From Fontisphaera persica (lineage in GTDB: Bacteria > Verrucomicrobiota > Verrucomicrobiia > Limisphaerales > Fontisphaeraceae): a DNA stretch of 64,000 bases. The position numbers and the translations under genes were made by a program. The DNA lies in assembly GCF_024832785.1 (NCBI RefSeq), contig NZ_CP116615.1, forward strand, positions 744,001 to 808,000, read 5' to 3'. Positions 8,663-17,789 of this stretch are shown piece after piece (the first letter of the stretch is position 1; each line of letters opens with the position of its first letter). The notes beneath the pieces were generated by a model. The model was not told the origin of the DNA. It saw nothing but the letters and a program-made list of their open reading frames with translations, and did not search any database.

Positions 8663-10060
8663 TCACACCTGGAACCATTCTTTGCTGACAGTAATCTTCT
8701 CGCCTTTGACAATGGCCTCATTGGCCTTGATGGCCATGACCGTGGCCGCGAGGCCCTCGGACCAGTCCGCCGCCGCGAGCCAGGCCTTTTTGAGCGACTC
8801 ACTGTTGCGGTATTCCTCAACGGCCTTGGTGTCCTTCAATTCGCCGCCCATCATTTCGAAGTCTTCCATCGCGGCGCTGAGGGTGTTGGTGTTGCCGATG
8901 AAGGCTTCGACGGATTTGAGCATGGAGGTGGCGAGGTAAGGCTCGTTGACGACGGCATCTTTTAAAATCTTGGTGTTGTCCATGCGCATGGACAGGCCCA
9001 CTTCCTTGTACACCACGCCGTCTTCCTTCGTGCAATAGACCTCCCATCCCAGCAGCGGGGCGTCCGCCTCCTTGAACATCCAGGCGCTGTTATCGCGCAA
9101 CAACACGGCGGCATCGGTGCCGTAGAGAATGCCGTAAGTGCCCTCAAAGGAGTTGGCCAGACAGAGGTCAAAGGTGAAGAAGACCTTGTTGGGGAACTCG
9201 ATGACGGCCTGCACCGTGTCATAAACCTCCCGGTCATCGTTGTCCTTATTCCAGTACAACAGGCCGCCGTGGCCCTGGATGGACTTGGGCCGCATGCCCA
9301 GAAACCAGGTGATATGGTCCATGAGATGGATGCCTTCCTCTCCCACCAGACCGAGGGAGGTGTCGTTGTAAAGCCGCCAGTTCAGCTCTTTTTCGCGCTC
9401 GGGATTGGGGGCGGTCCGGCGCCAGGAGGTCTTCTGCGCCCATTGTGCGCGGGCCCGCACAAAATTGCCGGCGGCGCCGGCGCGCAAGTATTTCAAAGTG
9501 AACGGATTCTGCGGGTCGCTCCGGCGTTGCAGACCGGCCTGGAAATTGAGATGCGGACGCTTTTTGGCCGCCGCCGCTATGGCGCGGGCATCGTCCACCG
9601 TGTGCGCCAGGGGCGCCTCGCAATACACGTGTTTGTTGGCGGCCAGGGCGGCCTCAACAATCTCCCGATGCTTGTGGGTGGGGGTGGCCACAAACACCGC
9701 CTTTATGGATTTGTCCGCCAGCAGCTCCTGGTAGTTATTGTAGGACTTGGCATTGGGCGCCAGTTGCGCGGCACGTTTGACCATGGGCGCGTAGGTGTCA
9801 CACACGGCCACCACCGGGGCATTGGGCAGGCGGCTCAGCGCAGTGAGAATTTCCCGTCCTTGGGTGCCCAGACCAATCACCCCACACGGCACGGGTGGCT
9901 TCTTGGATTTGGGGGCTTCCTGCCCCGCCGGGGCGTCGGCCGCCATCAGGCGCACGCCCCCCATCAGCGCTGCCACCGTGGCAAAGGAGGTCCCGCGCAG
10001 AAAGTCGCGCCGGTTATAACTCGACTCGCGATTGGCATTCATAACTTCAAATTCATTCAT
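8663..10060 (-). CDS. Tat-exported Gfo/Idh/MocA family oxidoreductase
   Basis: 465 aa from the ATG at 10060, chosen because AGGA lies 9 nt upstream; the ATG at 10066 is only 3 nt from the same site. A twin-arginine signal (NRRDFLRG, about residues 16-23) and a hydrophobic stretch precede the mature protein. An N-terminal Rossmann fold begins GVIGLGTQG, followed by VAVCDTYAP and the family's EAPLAHTVDDARAIA region. Secreted members of this family in Verrucomicrobiota and Planctomycetes are thought to act on sugars or cyclitols with tightly bound NAD(P). The substrate cannot be deduced. A second, different Tat-type member is at 14913-16214. Confidence 0.88.
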   Translation of the reverse strand: MNEFEVMNANRESSYNRRDFLRGTSFATVAALMGGVRLMAADAPAGQEAPKSKKPPVPCGVIGLGTQGREILTALSRLPNAPVVAVCDTYAPMVKRAAQLAPNAKSYNNYQELLADKSIKAVFVATPTHKHREIVEAALAANKHVYCEAPLAHTVDDARAIAAAAKKRPHLNFQAGLQRRSDPQNPFTLKYLRAGAAGNFVRARAQWAQKTSWRRTAPNPEREKELNWRLYNDTSLGLVGEEGIHLMDHITWFLGMRPKSIQGHGGLLYWNKDNDDREVYDTVQAVIEFPNKVFFTFDLCLANSFEGTYGILYGTDAAVLLRDNSAWMFKEADAPLLGWEVYCTKEDGVVYKEVGLSMRMDNTKILKDAVVNEPYLATSMLKSVEAFIGNTNTLSAAMEDFEMMGGELKDTKAVEEYRNSESLKKAWLAAADWSEGLAATVMAIKANEAIVKGEKITVSKEWFQV

Positions 10061-10130
10061 ATCCATTCATCCTACCAAGGGCCGTGGGGCAATTGCCACA
10101 ACATTATTTTAACTTCTACCGATTAGACAA

Positions 10131-10163
10131 AAAAAGGCTTCCGCTTATTCATGCGGAAGCCTT
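10131..10163 (-). terminator. Intrinsic terminator of clpC
   Basis: A perfect 11-bp stem (AAGGCTTCCGC with GCGGAAGCCTT) with an 8-nt loop lies 30 bp past the clpC stop. On the minus strand it runs into seven T. It is a textbook Rho-independent terminator. Confidence 0.88.
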
Positions 10164-10192
10164 GGGTCTGTCAATTCCATGCGGCGCGGCGC

Positions 10193-12715
10193 TCACGCCA
10201 GGGCGCCGGGATTGCCGGCGGCGGGCGCGGTTTGCGAGAAGTGCAGCTTATCATCCTGCACGGTTACCTGAATCGGCTCCCCATCGTGGAAAGAGCCTTT
10301 CAGGATTTCCTCGGCCAGCGGGTCTTCCAGGTAACGCTCCACGGCGCGGCGCATGGGACGGGCGCCGTATTGGGGGTCATATCCCTTCTCGACCAGGAAG
10401 TCCTTGGCTTTCTCGTCCAGGCGCAGCACAAAATTGCGGTGTTTCAGGCGCTCGCAGACCTTGTTGATTTCCAAGTCCAAAATGGCAATCAGGTCCGGCT
10501 TGGTCAGCGAACGGAAGACAATAATGTCATCCAGACGATTGAGAAATTCCGGGCGGAAGAGGCGCTTGGCCTCGTCCATGATTTTTTCCCGCATTTTCTC
10601 GTAACTGGTTTCGTCGCTGATGGGCGAAAACCCCAGCGTGGAATTCTTGCGGATGGTTTCGGCCCCGACATTCGAGGTGAGCAACACGATGGTGTTGCGG
10701 AAGTTGACCACCCGCCCGACGCTGTCGGTGAGCTTGCCCTCCTCCAGGATTTGGAGGAGCATGTTCATCACATCGGGATGGGCCTTTTCAATCTCATCAA
10801 ACAACACCACTGAATACGGCCGGCGGCGGACCTGCTCGGTGAGCTGGCCGCCCTCCTCATAGCCGACATACCCCGGCGGCGAGCCGACCAGGCGCGACAC
10901 GGTGAACTTTTCCATGTACTCGCTCATGTCGAGCTGAATCAGCGCCTTGGCGTCGCCAAACATGGATTCGGCCAGCGTTTTGGCCAGCAGGGTCTTGCCC
11001 ACGCCGGTGGGCCCCAGCAGGGCAAAGGTCCCGATGGGCCGTTTGGGGTCCTTGAGCGAAGCCCGCGAGCGGCGCAACGCCTTGCACACGGCCGCCACGG
11101 CTTCCCGCTGCCCAATGACCACCTTGGACATTTCCTCCTCCATGTGCAACAGCCGTTGGGCTTCTCCCTCCTCCATGCGGCGGAGGGGGATGCCGGTCCA
11201 GCGGCTGACCACCTGCAGGATGTCGTCTTCGTCCACTTTGACCCGTTTTTCCTCGCGGTTGGCCCGCCAGACGGTGAGGATGGCCTCGAGCTTTTCCTTG
11301 GCCTGTTTTTCCTGGTCGCGGAAGTGTGCGGCGCCCTCGTAATCCTGTTGTTTGATGGCGGCCTCTTTTTGCGTCTTGATTTTTTCAATCTCGGCTTCGA
11401 GATCCTTGACCTGCGGCGGCCGGGTCATGGCGGCTATGCGCGCCCGCGCCCCGGCCTCGTCCATCAGGTCAATGGCCTTGTCTGGCAGGAACCGGTCCGT
11501 GATATAGCGGGCCGAAAGTTTCACCGCTGCCTCAATGGCGGCATCGGTGATTTCCGCCTTGTGATGCTCCTCATATTTCGGGCGCAGGCCCTTGAGGATT
11601 TGAATGGCATCCTCGATGGACGGTTCCTCCACTTTGACACTTTGAAAACGGCGCTCCAGGGCGGCGTCCTTCTCGATGTATTTCCGGTACTCGTTGAGCG
11701 TGGTGGCGCCGATGCACTGCATCTCGCCGCGGCTCAGGGCCGGCTTGATGATGTTGGAGGCATCCATCGTACCCTCCGCGGAGCCGGCCCCCACGATGGT
11801 GTGCAGCTCATCAATGAACAAAATAACATTCTTGGAGCGGCGGATTTCATCCATCACCGCCTTGATACGCTCCTCAAACTGCCCGCGGTATTTGGTGCCC
11901 GCCACCATGAGGGCGAGGTCCAGGGTAATGACCCGTTTGTCGCGCAGCAATTCAGGCACGTTGCCCCGCGCAATTTCCTGCGCCAAACCTTCCACGATGG
12001 CGGTCTTGCCCACCCCGGCTTCGCCAAGCAACACCGGGTTGTTTTTGGTGCGGCGGCAGAGGATTTGCGTGACTCGCTCAATCTCCGCCTTGCGGCCAAT
12101 CACGGGGTCCAATTCCCCCCGCCGCGCAATTTCCGTCAAATCGCGGCCAAACGCCTTCAGGGCAGGGGTCTTGACTTCGCCTTTTTTCTCTCCGGGACCG
12201 GGCGCGGCAGGGCCGGGGCCTTTTTCCTGAGCTTCGCCCGGCATGGATTCCTCCTGCCCCTGGAAATCCGGATTCAACTCTTTGAGAATTTCCTGGCGGG
12301 TTTGCTCCAGGTCCACGTCCAGATTTTTAAGGACGCGCGCCGCCACCCCGTCCCCTTCGCGCAGCAACCCCAGCAAGATATGCTCGGTGCCCACGTAGGT
12401 GTGATTCAGGGCCTTGGCCTCCTTGCTGGCGAGCGCCAGCACTTTCTTGACCCGCGGCGTGTAGGGGATGTTGCCCACCACCTTCTGGTCCGGGCCGGTG
12501 CCGACCAGTTTTTCCACCTCCATGCGCAGGGTCTCCAGGTCCAGCCCCATGCGCTGCAGCACGTTCACCGCCACGCCCTGCCCCAGTTTGATGAGGCCAA
12601 GCAACAGGTGCTCGGTCCCCACAAAATTGTGGTTGAACCGGTCGGCTTCTTTGCGCGCGAGCGCCAGCACTTGCTGGGCGCGCGGCGTAAAATTGCTCAT
12701 TGATTCATCTGCCAT
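10193..12715 (-). CDS. clpC: ATP-dependent Clp protease ATP-binding subunit ClpC
   Basis: 840 aa, full length. Two Clp N-domain repeats occupy about 8-145, followed by a Pro/Gly-rich linker (150-180). The first AAA domain has Walker A GEAGVGKT at 231-238; a UVR-type coiled region ([14 protein letters not shown]) at about 440-475 marks it as ClpC rather than ClpB or ClpA. The second AAA domain has GPTGVGKT at about 565. ClpC unfolds substrates for the ClpP protease and is a stress and protein-quality factor. It is monocistronic, with a strong terminator after it and a 230-bp gap (12716-12946) before it, in which I see no clear operator. Confidence 0.95.
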   Translation of the reverse strand: MADESMSNFTPRAQQVLALARKEADRFNHNFVGTEHLLLGLIKLGQGVAVNVLQRMGLDLETLRMEVEKLVGTGPDQKVVGNIPYTPRVKKVLALASKEAKALNHTYVGTEHILLGLLREGDGVAARVLKNLDVDLEQTRQEILKELNPDFQGQEESMPGEAQEKGPGPAAPGPGEKKGEVKTPALKAFGRDLTEIARRGELDPVIGRKAEIERVTQILCRRTKNNPVLLGEAGVGKTAIVEGLAQEIARGNVPELLRDKRVITLDLALMVAGTKYRGQFEERIKAVMDEIRRSKNVILFIDELHTIVGAGSAEGTMDASNIIKPALSRGEMQCIGATTLNEYRKYIEKDAALERRFQSVKVEEPSIEDAIQILKGLRPKYEEHHKAEITDAAIEAAVKLSARYITDRFLPDKAIDLMDEAGARARIAAMTRPPQVKDLEAEIEKIKTQKEAAIKQQDYEGAAHFRDQEKQAKEKLEAILTVWRANREEKRVKVDEDDILQVVSRWTGIPLRRMEEGEAQRLLHMEEEMSKVVIGQREAVAAVCKALRRSRASLKDPKRPIGTFALLGPTGVGKTLLAKTLAESMFGDAKALIQLDMSEYMEKFTVSRLVGSPPGYVGYEEGGQLTEQVRRRPYSVVLFDEIEKAHPDVMNMLLQILEEGKLTDSVGRVVNFRNTIVLLTSNVGAETIRKNSTLGFSPISDETSYEKMREKIMDEAKRLFRPEFLNRLDDIIVFRSLTKPDLIAILDLEINKVCERLKHRNFVLRLDEKAKDFLVEKGYDPQYGARPMRRAVERYLEDPLAEEILKGSFHDGEPIQVTVQDDKLHFSQTAPAAGNPGALA

Positions 12716-12946
12716 AACTCATCCATAAAATGTGGCTCATTCGCTGGTTTGTCCAGCGCCTAAAGGAGCTTTGGGGAGATTTCCGCCTGCTTCCCTTTAG
12801 TTGCCACCATTTGGGCAGCCTGCGCCCGGCAGCAAGCCGGCCACGGCCAACCCGCCTTAACATCCTATGAGTTGCTCAAAAAATCAATAGGCTCTTCTCA
12901 CGGAGCGCGCATTTTCAAAGTAAAATTGCCGGCCAGCAGCCAACGG

Positions 12947-13987
12947 TCAGGCCGGTGGCCGCTCCCAATCGCCCAGGGGCTCAACTTCCCATTCAATGGC
13001 CAGCCCGGTTGCCTCGCGCACCCGCCGGGCGGCTTCGTGTGCGAGCTGCGCGATGTCCGCGGCGGTCCCGCCTTCATTAATTAAGACCAGGGCCTGCCGC
13101 TCATGGAAACGCACCTTGCCCCACCCCCAGCCGCGCAGGCCGCAGATTTTGTCCAGGATATAACCCAGTGGCACCTTGATGCGGCCATCGGCCTCTGCGT
13201 AGCCGGGCAACTCGGGATACCGGCGGCGCAGTTGTTGAAAATCCTCAGGGTCCAGCCGCAGATTTTTGAAGAAAGAACCGGCGGTTCCCACCTTCTGCCA
13301 ATCAGGCAGCTTGGCCTGGCGGATGTGGATGACGGTTTGGCGCACCTCCGCCAGCGTGGGCTTGGGGCTGGTCAGGCGCGCGCGCAATTCGGGGTAATCC
13401 AGCCGGGGCGGAGCGCCGCGTTGGAGGAGAAAACTGGCCCGCACCACCGCCCACTCACGACCAGCCGGGGTTTTGAAAAAGCTGTGGCGATACTGCATCT
13501 GGCAGTCGGCCAGGGAAAATCGGGCCAGCTTGCCGTCCCTGCGGTTCATGGCCTCCACCCATTCCAGGGTGTCTTTTATTTCCGCGCCATAAGCGCCGAT
13601 GTTGCCTGCCACCGCCCCGCCCAAGGTGCCGGGAATTAAGGCCATGGTTTCCCACCCCGCCAGGTTGCGCTCCACCGCTTCCGCCACCAGCGCATCCCAT
13701 TCCTCCCCGGCTTCGGCGATGACGCGGACATACGCGCCGCCAACATCGGCAAAAGTTGCTCCCCGGCTGGCCATGTGCACAACGACGCCGGGAAAACCAT
13801 GGTCACTGGCCAGAACATTGCTGCCGCCCCCCAGCACGAACAGGGGAAGGCTGGCGTCGGCCGCCCAGGCGGCCGCTTCGCGCAACTCCGCCTCCCCGGC
13901 CACCTCCACCCAATAACGCGCCGGACCGCCCACCCGCAAAGTGGTGTGGCGGCTGAGCGGCTCGTTTTCCCGGATGTTCAACGCCAT
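12947..13987 (-). CDS. murB: UDP-N-acetylmuramate dehydrogenase MurB
   Basis: 346 aa from the ATG at 13987; a GTG at 13996 is also in frame. It reduces UDP-GlcNAc-enolpyruvate to UDP-MurNAc with NADPH and FAD in peptidoglycan precursor synthesis. Visible signatures are the N-terminal HTTLRVGGPA, the FAD-binding VLGGGSNVL, GNIGAYGAEIKD (the tyrosine loop of type I MurB), GTAGSFFKN with the catalytic serine, and a C-terminal EWEVEPLG. The gene is not in a mur/fts cluster here; it is divergent from comB across about 90 bp. Confidence 0.95.
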   Translation of the reverse strand: MALNIRENEPLSRHTTLRVGGPARYWVEVAGEAELREAAAWAADASLPLFVLGGGSNVLASDHGFPGVVVHMASRGATFADVGGAYVRVIAEAGEEWDALVAEAVERNLAGWETMALIPGTLGGAVAGNIGAYGAEIKDTLEWVEAMNRRDGKLARFSLADCQMQYRHSFFKTPAGREWAVVRASFLLQRGAPPRLDYPELRARLTSPKPTLAEVRQTVIHIRQAKLPDWQKVGTAGSFFKNLRLDPEDFQQLRRRYPELPGYAEADGRIKVPLGYILDKICGLRGWGWGKVRFHERQALVLINEGGTAADIAQLAHEAARRVREATGLAIEWEVEPLGDWERPPA

Positions 13988-14079
13988 GGGATTCACACGC
14001 TAGTGAGACTGCCCAGCAGTGGCAAGCCCGCAGAACAGCATGGACAGGGCCGCAACGGCCTCATTAAGCTCCGCCCTGC

Positions 14080-14841
14080 ATGATGGAATATTTGGATGCC
14101 ACCTTCAGTCCGGCCGATTTCTCCGCCTTGCGGGAACGGAACCTTTCCGACACGGCCTGCGTGGTGTTTGACGTGTTGCGGGCCACTTCGAGCATGCTGA
14201 CGGCGCTGGCCCATGGTGCGGCGGCTGTGGTGCCGGTGGAGGATATTCCCCAGGCAATGGCCTGGCGGCAGGCGCATCCGGAGGTCTTGCTTGCCGGGGA
14301 GCGTGACGGCCTGCGCATTCATGCCGGACTGACGGGCGGCGTGGAGTTTGATTTGGGCAATTCACCGCGGGAATACACACCCGAGTGCGTGGCGGGGCGC
14401 GTCATTGTCACCACCACCACCAATGGCACCCGCGCCTTGCGGGCCTGTGCCGGGGCTCCCTTGATTTTGGTGGGCGCGTTTCTCAATCTGCAGGCCGTGG
14501 CCCGGGAATTGCGCCGCCAGAATTATCCCCGCGTGCTGCTGGTGTGCGGGGGAACGTTTGAGGAAATGGCGCTGGAAGATGTCCTGGCCGCCGGTGGGTT
14601 GGCGGAACTCCTGCTCCAGGAGGCCCCCAAAGCCACACTAAGCGATGCCGTGCAAATTGCCTTGCAGCTCTACCGGCAACATCACCAGGACCTGGCGGCG
14701 GCCATGCGCCTGGCGCGCAATGGACGCAAGTTGCTTGCCCATCCGGAATTATGCGGGGACGTGGCGGCATGTCTGCAGGTCAATCAACTGGATTTGGTGG
14801 CCGCGATGGACGCCGATGGCATGGTGCGCCGGCTGGTGTAG
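14080..14841 (+). CDS. 2-phosphosulfolactate phosphatase family protein (ComB-like)
   Basis: 253 aa, close to the family length. Recognisable blocks are VVFDVLRATSSMLTALAHGA, LLAGERDGLRI, FDLGNSP and VTTTTNGTRAL. ComB removes phosphate from 2-phosphosulfolactate on the route to coenzyme M in methanogens and to sulfolactate in some bacteria. No comA or sulfolactate dehydrogenase gene is next to it, so the actual substrate here is unclear. The gene starts 92 bp from murB, divergently, and may share its promoter region. Confidence 0.85.
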   Translation: MMEYLDATFSPADFSALRERNLSDTACVVFDVLRATSSMLTALAHGAAAVVPVEDIPQAMAWRQAHPEVLLAGERDGLRIHAGLTGGVEFDLGNSPREYTPECVAGRVIVTTTTNGTRALRACAGAPLILVGAFLNLQAVARELRRQNYPRVLLVCGGTFEEMALEDVLAAGGLAELLLQEAPKATLSDAVQIALQLYRQHHQDLAAAMRLARNGRKLLAHPELCGDVAACLQVNQLDLVAAMDADGMVRRLV

Positions 14842-14912
14842 CTCCTTCAATTCGGTTGATTTTTCTTGGATTGGATGACGGATGCAGTAGGGTTGGTGAC
14901 GTAAGCACTACT

Positions 14913-16214
14913 ATGAAAACCGCACGCACATTAAGCCGTCGCTCCTTCCTGCGCACCAGCGCCGCCACCACCGCCGCCGCCACCCTGGCGGCCCTGGACC
15001 TTTCCCGTTTTGCCCATGCCGCCGGCAGCGACCTTATCAAGGTGGGCATGATTGGTTGTGGGGGACGCAACAGCGGAGCTGCCTTGCAGGCATTGAATGC
15101 CGACAAAGGGGCGCGCCTGGTGGCCATGCATGATTATTTTCTGGACCGTGTCCACAACAAACGCGAAGTGCTCAAGGCGCAAAAACCTGAACAGGTGCAG
15201 GTGGATGATGACCATTGTTTCAGCGGGTTTGACGGGTATAAAAAGGTGATTGAAGCCTCCGATGTGGTGCTGATTGCCAATGCGGCCAAGTTTCATCCCG
15301 TGCAAACGCTGGCGGCCATCCAGGCCGGCAAGCATGTGTTCACGGAAAAGCCGCATGGGATTGACCCGGCAGGCGTCAAGATGATGCAAGCCGCCGCCAA
15401 TCTGGCCAGGGAGAAGAAGCTCTGCCTGGTTTCCGGCCTGCACAGCCGTTACCACGCCGGTTATGAAGAGACGGTGAAACGCATTCATGATGGGGCCATT
15501 GGCGACATTGTATCCATCGAGGAAAATTTCCTGCGCGCGCCTTATGGATTGGGTGACCGCAACCCCAAACATTCCGAACTCGAATGGCAGATTAGCATCC
15601 AATACCGCTTTGTCTGGTTGAGCGGCGATGACGTGGTGCAATCCCTGGTGCACAACCTGGACCGGGCCAGTTGGTGCATGAAGGAAGCCGCTCCACTGCG
15701 CTGCCACGGCATGGGGGGGCGCTCGACGATGGTGGAGGGCAAATACGGCAACGTGTTTGACCACCACGCTGTAGTGTATCTATTCCCCAACAACATCCGT
15801 TTGTATGCCTTCTGCCGCACCACCACCTTCTGTTACGACGAATACTCAAGCCTGGTCTTCGGCACCAAGGGCCGGGCCAACATCATGAGCTGCCGCATCA
15901 GCGGAGAAACCAACTGGCGCTGGGAAGGCCAGTGCGACCCCTATCAGGTTGAACATGACCGCCTCTTTGCGGCGATTCGCGCCGGGGAACCCATTAACAA
16001 CGGCGATTATATGTGCCGGAGCACCATGATTGCGGTCATGGGCCAAATTTCCTGTTACACCGGCAAAGAGGTGACCTGGGAGCAAATCAACGCCTCCAAC
16101 TTCGCTTATCCGCCACTGGCCGAGGAGTGCAAAGACGGCATGGACGCGCCGGTCAAACCCGGGCCGGATGGCAGTTACCCCGTGTATATCCCCGGCAAAA
16201 CTCAGCTTATCTGA
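14913..16214 (+). CDS. Tat-exported Gfo/Idh/MocA family oxidoreductase
   Basis: 433 aa from the ATG at 14913, which gives a proper twin-arginine signal: SRRSFLRT at residues 8-15, then an Ala-rich hydrophobic core ending in AHAAG. An open frame continues 54 codons upstream but overlaps comB and lacks a signal. The mature part has the Rossmann entry KVGMIGCGGR, the motif FTEKPHGIDPAGVK with the family's EKP, and a C-terminal sheet domain with the conserved LVSGLHSRYHAGYEE. It is related to, but clearly distinct from, the protein at 8663-10060. Function is likely periplasmic NAD(P)-dependent sugar chemistry. Confidence 0.88.
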   Translation: MKTARTLSRRSFLRTSAATTAAATLAALDLSRFAHAAGSDLIKVGMIGCGGRNSGAALQALNADKGARLVAMHDYFLDRVHNKREVLKAQKPEQVQVDDDHCFSGFDGYKKVIEASDVVLIANAAKFHPVQTLAAIQAGKHVFTEKPHGIDPAGVKMMQAAANLAREKKLCLVSGLHSRYHAGYEETVKRIHDGAIGDIVSIEENFLRAPYGLGDRNPKHSELEWQISIQYRFVWLSGDDVVQSLVHNLDRASWCMKEAAPLRCHGMGGRSTMVEGKYGNVFDHHAVVYLFPNNIRLYAFCRTTTFCYDEYSSLVFGTKGRANIMSCRISGETNWRWEGQCDPYQVEHDRLFAAIRAGEPINNGDYMCRSTMIAVMGQISCYTGKEVTWEQINASNFAYPPLAEECKDGMDAPVKPGPDGSYPVYIPGKTQLI

Positions 16215-16248
16215 GCCGCGCATTCTGCCGCAGCCGCATCTTGTTGGA

Positions 16249-16310
16249 TTGTCGGGTGTTTACCCGACAAATGGACGGTAAAGGGACGACAAGGTTTTCG
16301 GGTATTACCC
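16249..16310. promoter_or_regulatory. Hairpin and small palindrome upstream of the receiver gene
   Basis: In the ~400-bp gap after the Gfo/Idh/MocA gene there is a perfect 9-bp hairpin (TTGTCGGGT with ACCCGACAA, 4-nt loop, 16249-16270) without a T run. Thirty bases later comes the palindrome GGGTATTACCC (16300-16310). The first may be a weak terminator and the second a binding site; neither assignment is certain. Confidence 0.35.
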
Positions 16311-16341
16311 CCCTTCATCGAAGCGCGCTTTTTCCGTCAAT

Positions 16342-16608
16342 ATGGGTATGAAAACAAAAATCATGCGCGCTTTGTCCATCGAGATTGGACCGGACAGTTA
16401 CCCCCGATGGCCGGTGCCGGTGGTGCGGACCCCTGCGGCGCCGGTGTGGTTGGCGGAGCACGAATCCCGGCCGGAATGCTTGGGATTTCCCCATCCCCAA
16501 CCAGCCCACTGCACCCACGGTATGCTGATTGCCTCGGGCGCAGTCCATTGCCGGTCCTTACCGCTCATTTGCCATTATATGTCGGCGGCTCCGGTGCTCC
16601 CGGTGTGA
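16342..16608 (+). CDS. Possible small hypothetical protein (88 aa)
   Basis: A start at 16342 gives an 88-codon frame that ends 3 bp before the receiver gene, an arrangement that would allow coupling. The peptide is rich in Pro, Cys and His and resembles nothing I know. Codon choice is not clearly coding, and another frame (from 16407) overlaps it. It could equally be non-coding leader sequence of the receiver gene. Confidence 0.25.
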   Translation: MGMKTKIMRALSIEIGPDSYPRWPVPVVRTPAAPVWLAEHESRPECLGFPHPQPAHCTHGMLIASGAVHCRSLPLICHYMSAAPVLPV

Positions 16609-16611
16609 GCC

Positions 16612-17001
16612 ATGATGGATACCACGGATACCTTGCGGGTGGTGCTGTTGGAAGACAGCGCCCCCATCCGCCATCGCTTGAAAAAGCTGCTGGCGGAGCA
16701 TGCCCATGTCCGGGTGGTGGCCGACACCTCCTCCGTGCAGGAGGCGTTGCAGGCTTTGGCGGAGACGGCCCCCGACGTGGTCATTGTGGATATTGATTTG
16801 CCGGATGGCACAGGCATGGACCTCTTGCGCCACGTGTACCACCACCGCCTGCGCATCGTGTCCATCGTGCTGACCAATTACGATACGCCCGAATTCCGGC
16901 TGTGTTGCAAGGCCTTGGGCGCAAGTCATTACCTGGTCAAGTCCGAGGAATTTGACCAGGTGCCGGAGGTATTACGGCAGTTGCAAATGGCCAGAGGCTG
17001 A
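16612..17001 (+). CDS. Stand-alone response regulator receiver domain
   Basis: 129 aa, just one REC domain and no output domain. All key residues are present: the acidic pair in LLEDSAP, the phosphoacceptor Asp in VDIDLPDGTGM, the Thr of VLTNYDT and the Lys of YLVKSEE. It would act as a CheY-like phosphate relay or by binding another protein. No histidine kinase is adjacent. The start is the first of two consecutive-frame ATGs (16612 or 16615). The terminal region converges with the minus-strand genes beginning at 17053. Confidence 0.88.
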   Translation: MMDTTDTLRVVLLEDSAPIRHRLKKLLAEHAHVRVVADTSSVQEALQALAETAPDVVIVDIDLPDGTGMDLLRHVYHHRLRIVSIVLTNYDTPEFRLCCKALGASHYLVKSEEFDQVPEVLRQLQMARG

Positions 17002-17052
17002 ACCCACCTGCCCGCGGAGGGCCTGCCAGCATTATTCGCCTTTGCCGAATGT

Positions 17053-17337
17053 CTATTTCTTACTTTGCTGGCGGACTTTTTCTTTCTTTTCCTCCAGCTC
17101 GGCAAGCAGGGCTTTGCGCTCGCTGGCCAGTTGTTTCTCCAGGGCATCCATGGCCTCCCAATCCCCCTTGGCGCGGGCCTGAGCGAGCTTGCCCTGAATG
17201 AAGATTTCACGGTCGGCTATTTTGGCTTTGTACTCCGCGTCTAATTCCGCCAGGCGCGCTTTCTGTTCCGCGGTGAGCGGGGTGAGCGGAGCGGTCTTGT
17301 TCAGCCGCTCCATGGCCAGTTCGTACGCAGTTTTCAT
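17053..17337 (-). CDS. Small charged coiled-coil protein
   Basis: 94 aa from the ATG at 17337. It is almost entirely helical, with heptad-like Lys/Glu/Ala repeats (KLAQARAKGDWEAMDALEKQ and on to the C-terminus EEKKEKVRQQSKK). Its start overlaps the stop of the TPR gene by 4 bp (ATGA), so it is the third gene of the rhomboid-TPR operon. I do not recognise a family and suggest only a cytoplasmic coiled-coil partner. Confidence 0.7.
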   Translation of the reverse strand: MKTAYELAMERLNKTAPLTPLTAEQKARLAELDAEYKAKIADREIFIQGKLAQARAKGDWEAMDALEKQLASERKALLAELEEKKEKVRQQSKK

Positions 17338-17783
17338 GATTTTTTCTTCCAAGGCATGTCCGGCACTTTGACACTCGTTTTCACAGGCGGAGGCGGTGGC
17401 GCCTGGGCCATTTTCAATTCCGCATCGTCTCCCGGAGCACTCCCCGCCGCCGGTGGAGGAGCCATGTTGCCGCGCCACGAGGCAATCCGCGCCTGCAGTC
17501 CATGATGCTCCGCCTTTTGTTTGTCCCCCGCCCGCATGTAAAAAAGGCTCAAATTGGTGTGTACCAATTGTTCATTGGGGCGCATTTTTTCAGCCTTGTG
17601 CCCCTCTTCGATAGCTCTGGCGAAGTCCCCCTTGCGGCAATAAGCCATCCCCAGAGAAAGCTGGGCGTCAAAATGCTGGGGGTCTTCTGCCAGAATAGTG
17701 TTCAACTTGGCAATGCAGGCATCCCAGTCCCCCATGCTGAAATCGAACATGGCCTCGTCGTATAATTCCTGCAAATTTGCCAT
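17334..17783 (-). CDS. TPR repeat protein
   Basis: 149 aa. Residues 1-105 form about three tetratricopeptide repeats (for example MFDFSMGDWDACIAKLNTIL, then HFDAQLSLGMAYCRKGDFAR). The last 45 residues are a Pro-rich tail. No signal peptide is seen. It begins 6 bp after the rhomboid stop and overlaps the next gene, so all three are one operon. It probably serves as a protein-binding adaptor. Confidence 0.82.
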   Translation of the reverse strand: MANLQELYDEAMFDFSMGDWDACIAKLNTILAEDPQHFDAQLSLGMAYCRKGDFARAIEEGHKAEKMRPNEQLVHTNLSLFYMRAGDKQKAEHHGLQARIASWRGNMAPPPAAGSAPGDDAELKMAQAPPPPPVKTSVKVPDMPWKKKS

Positions 17784-17789
17784 AGTTGT

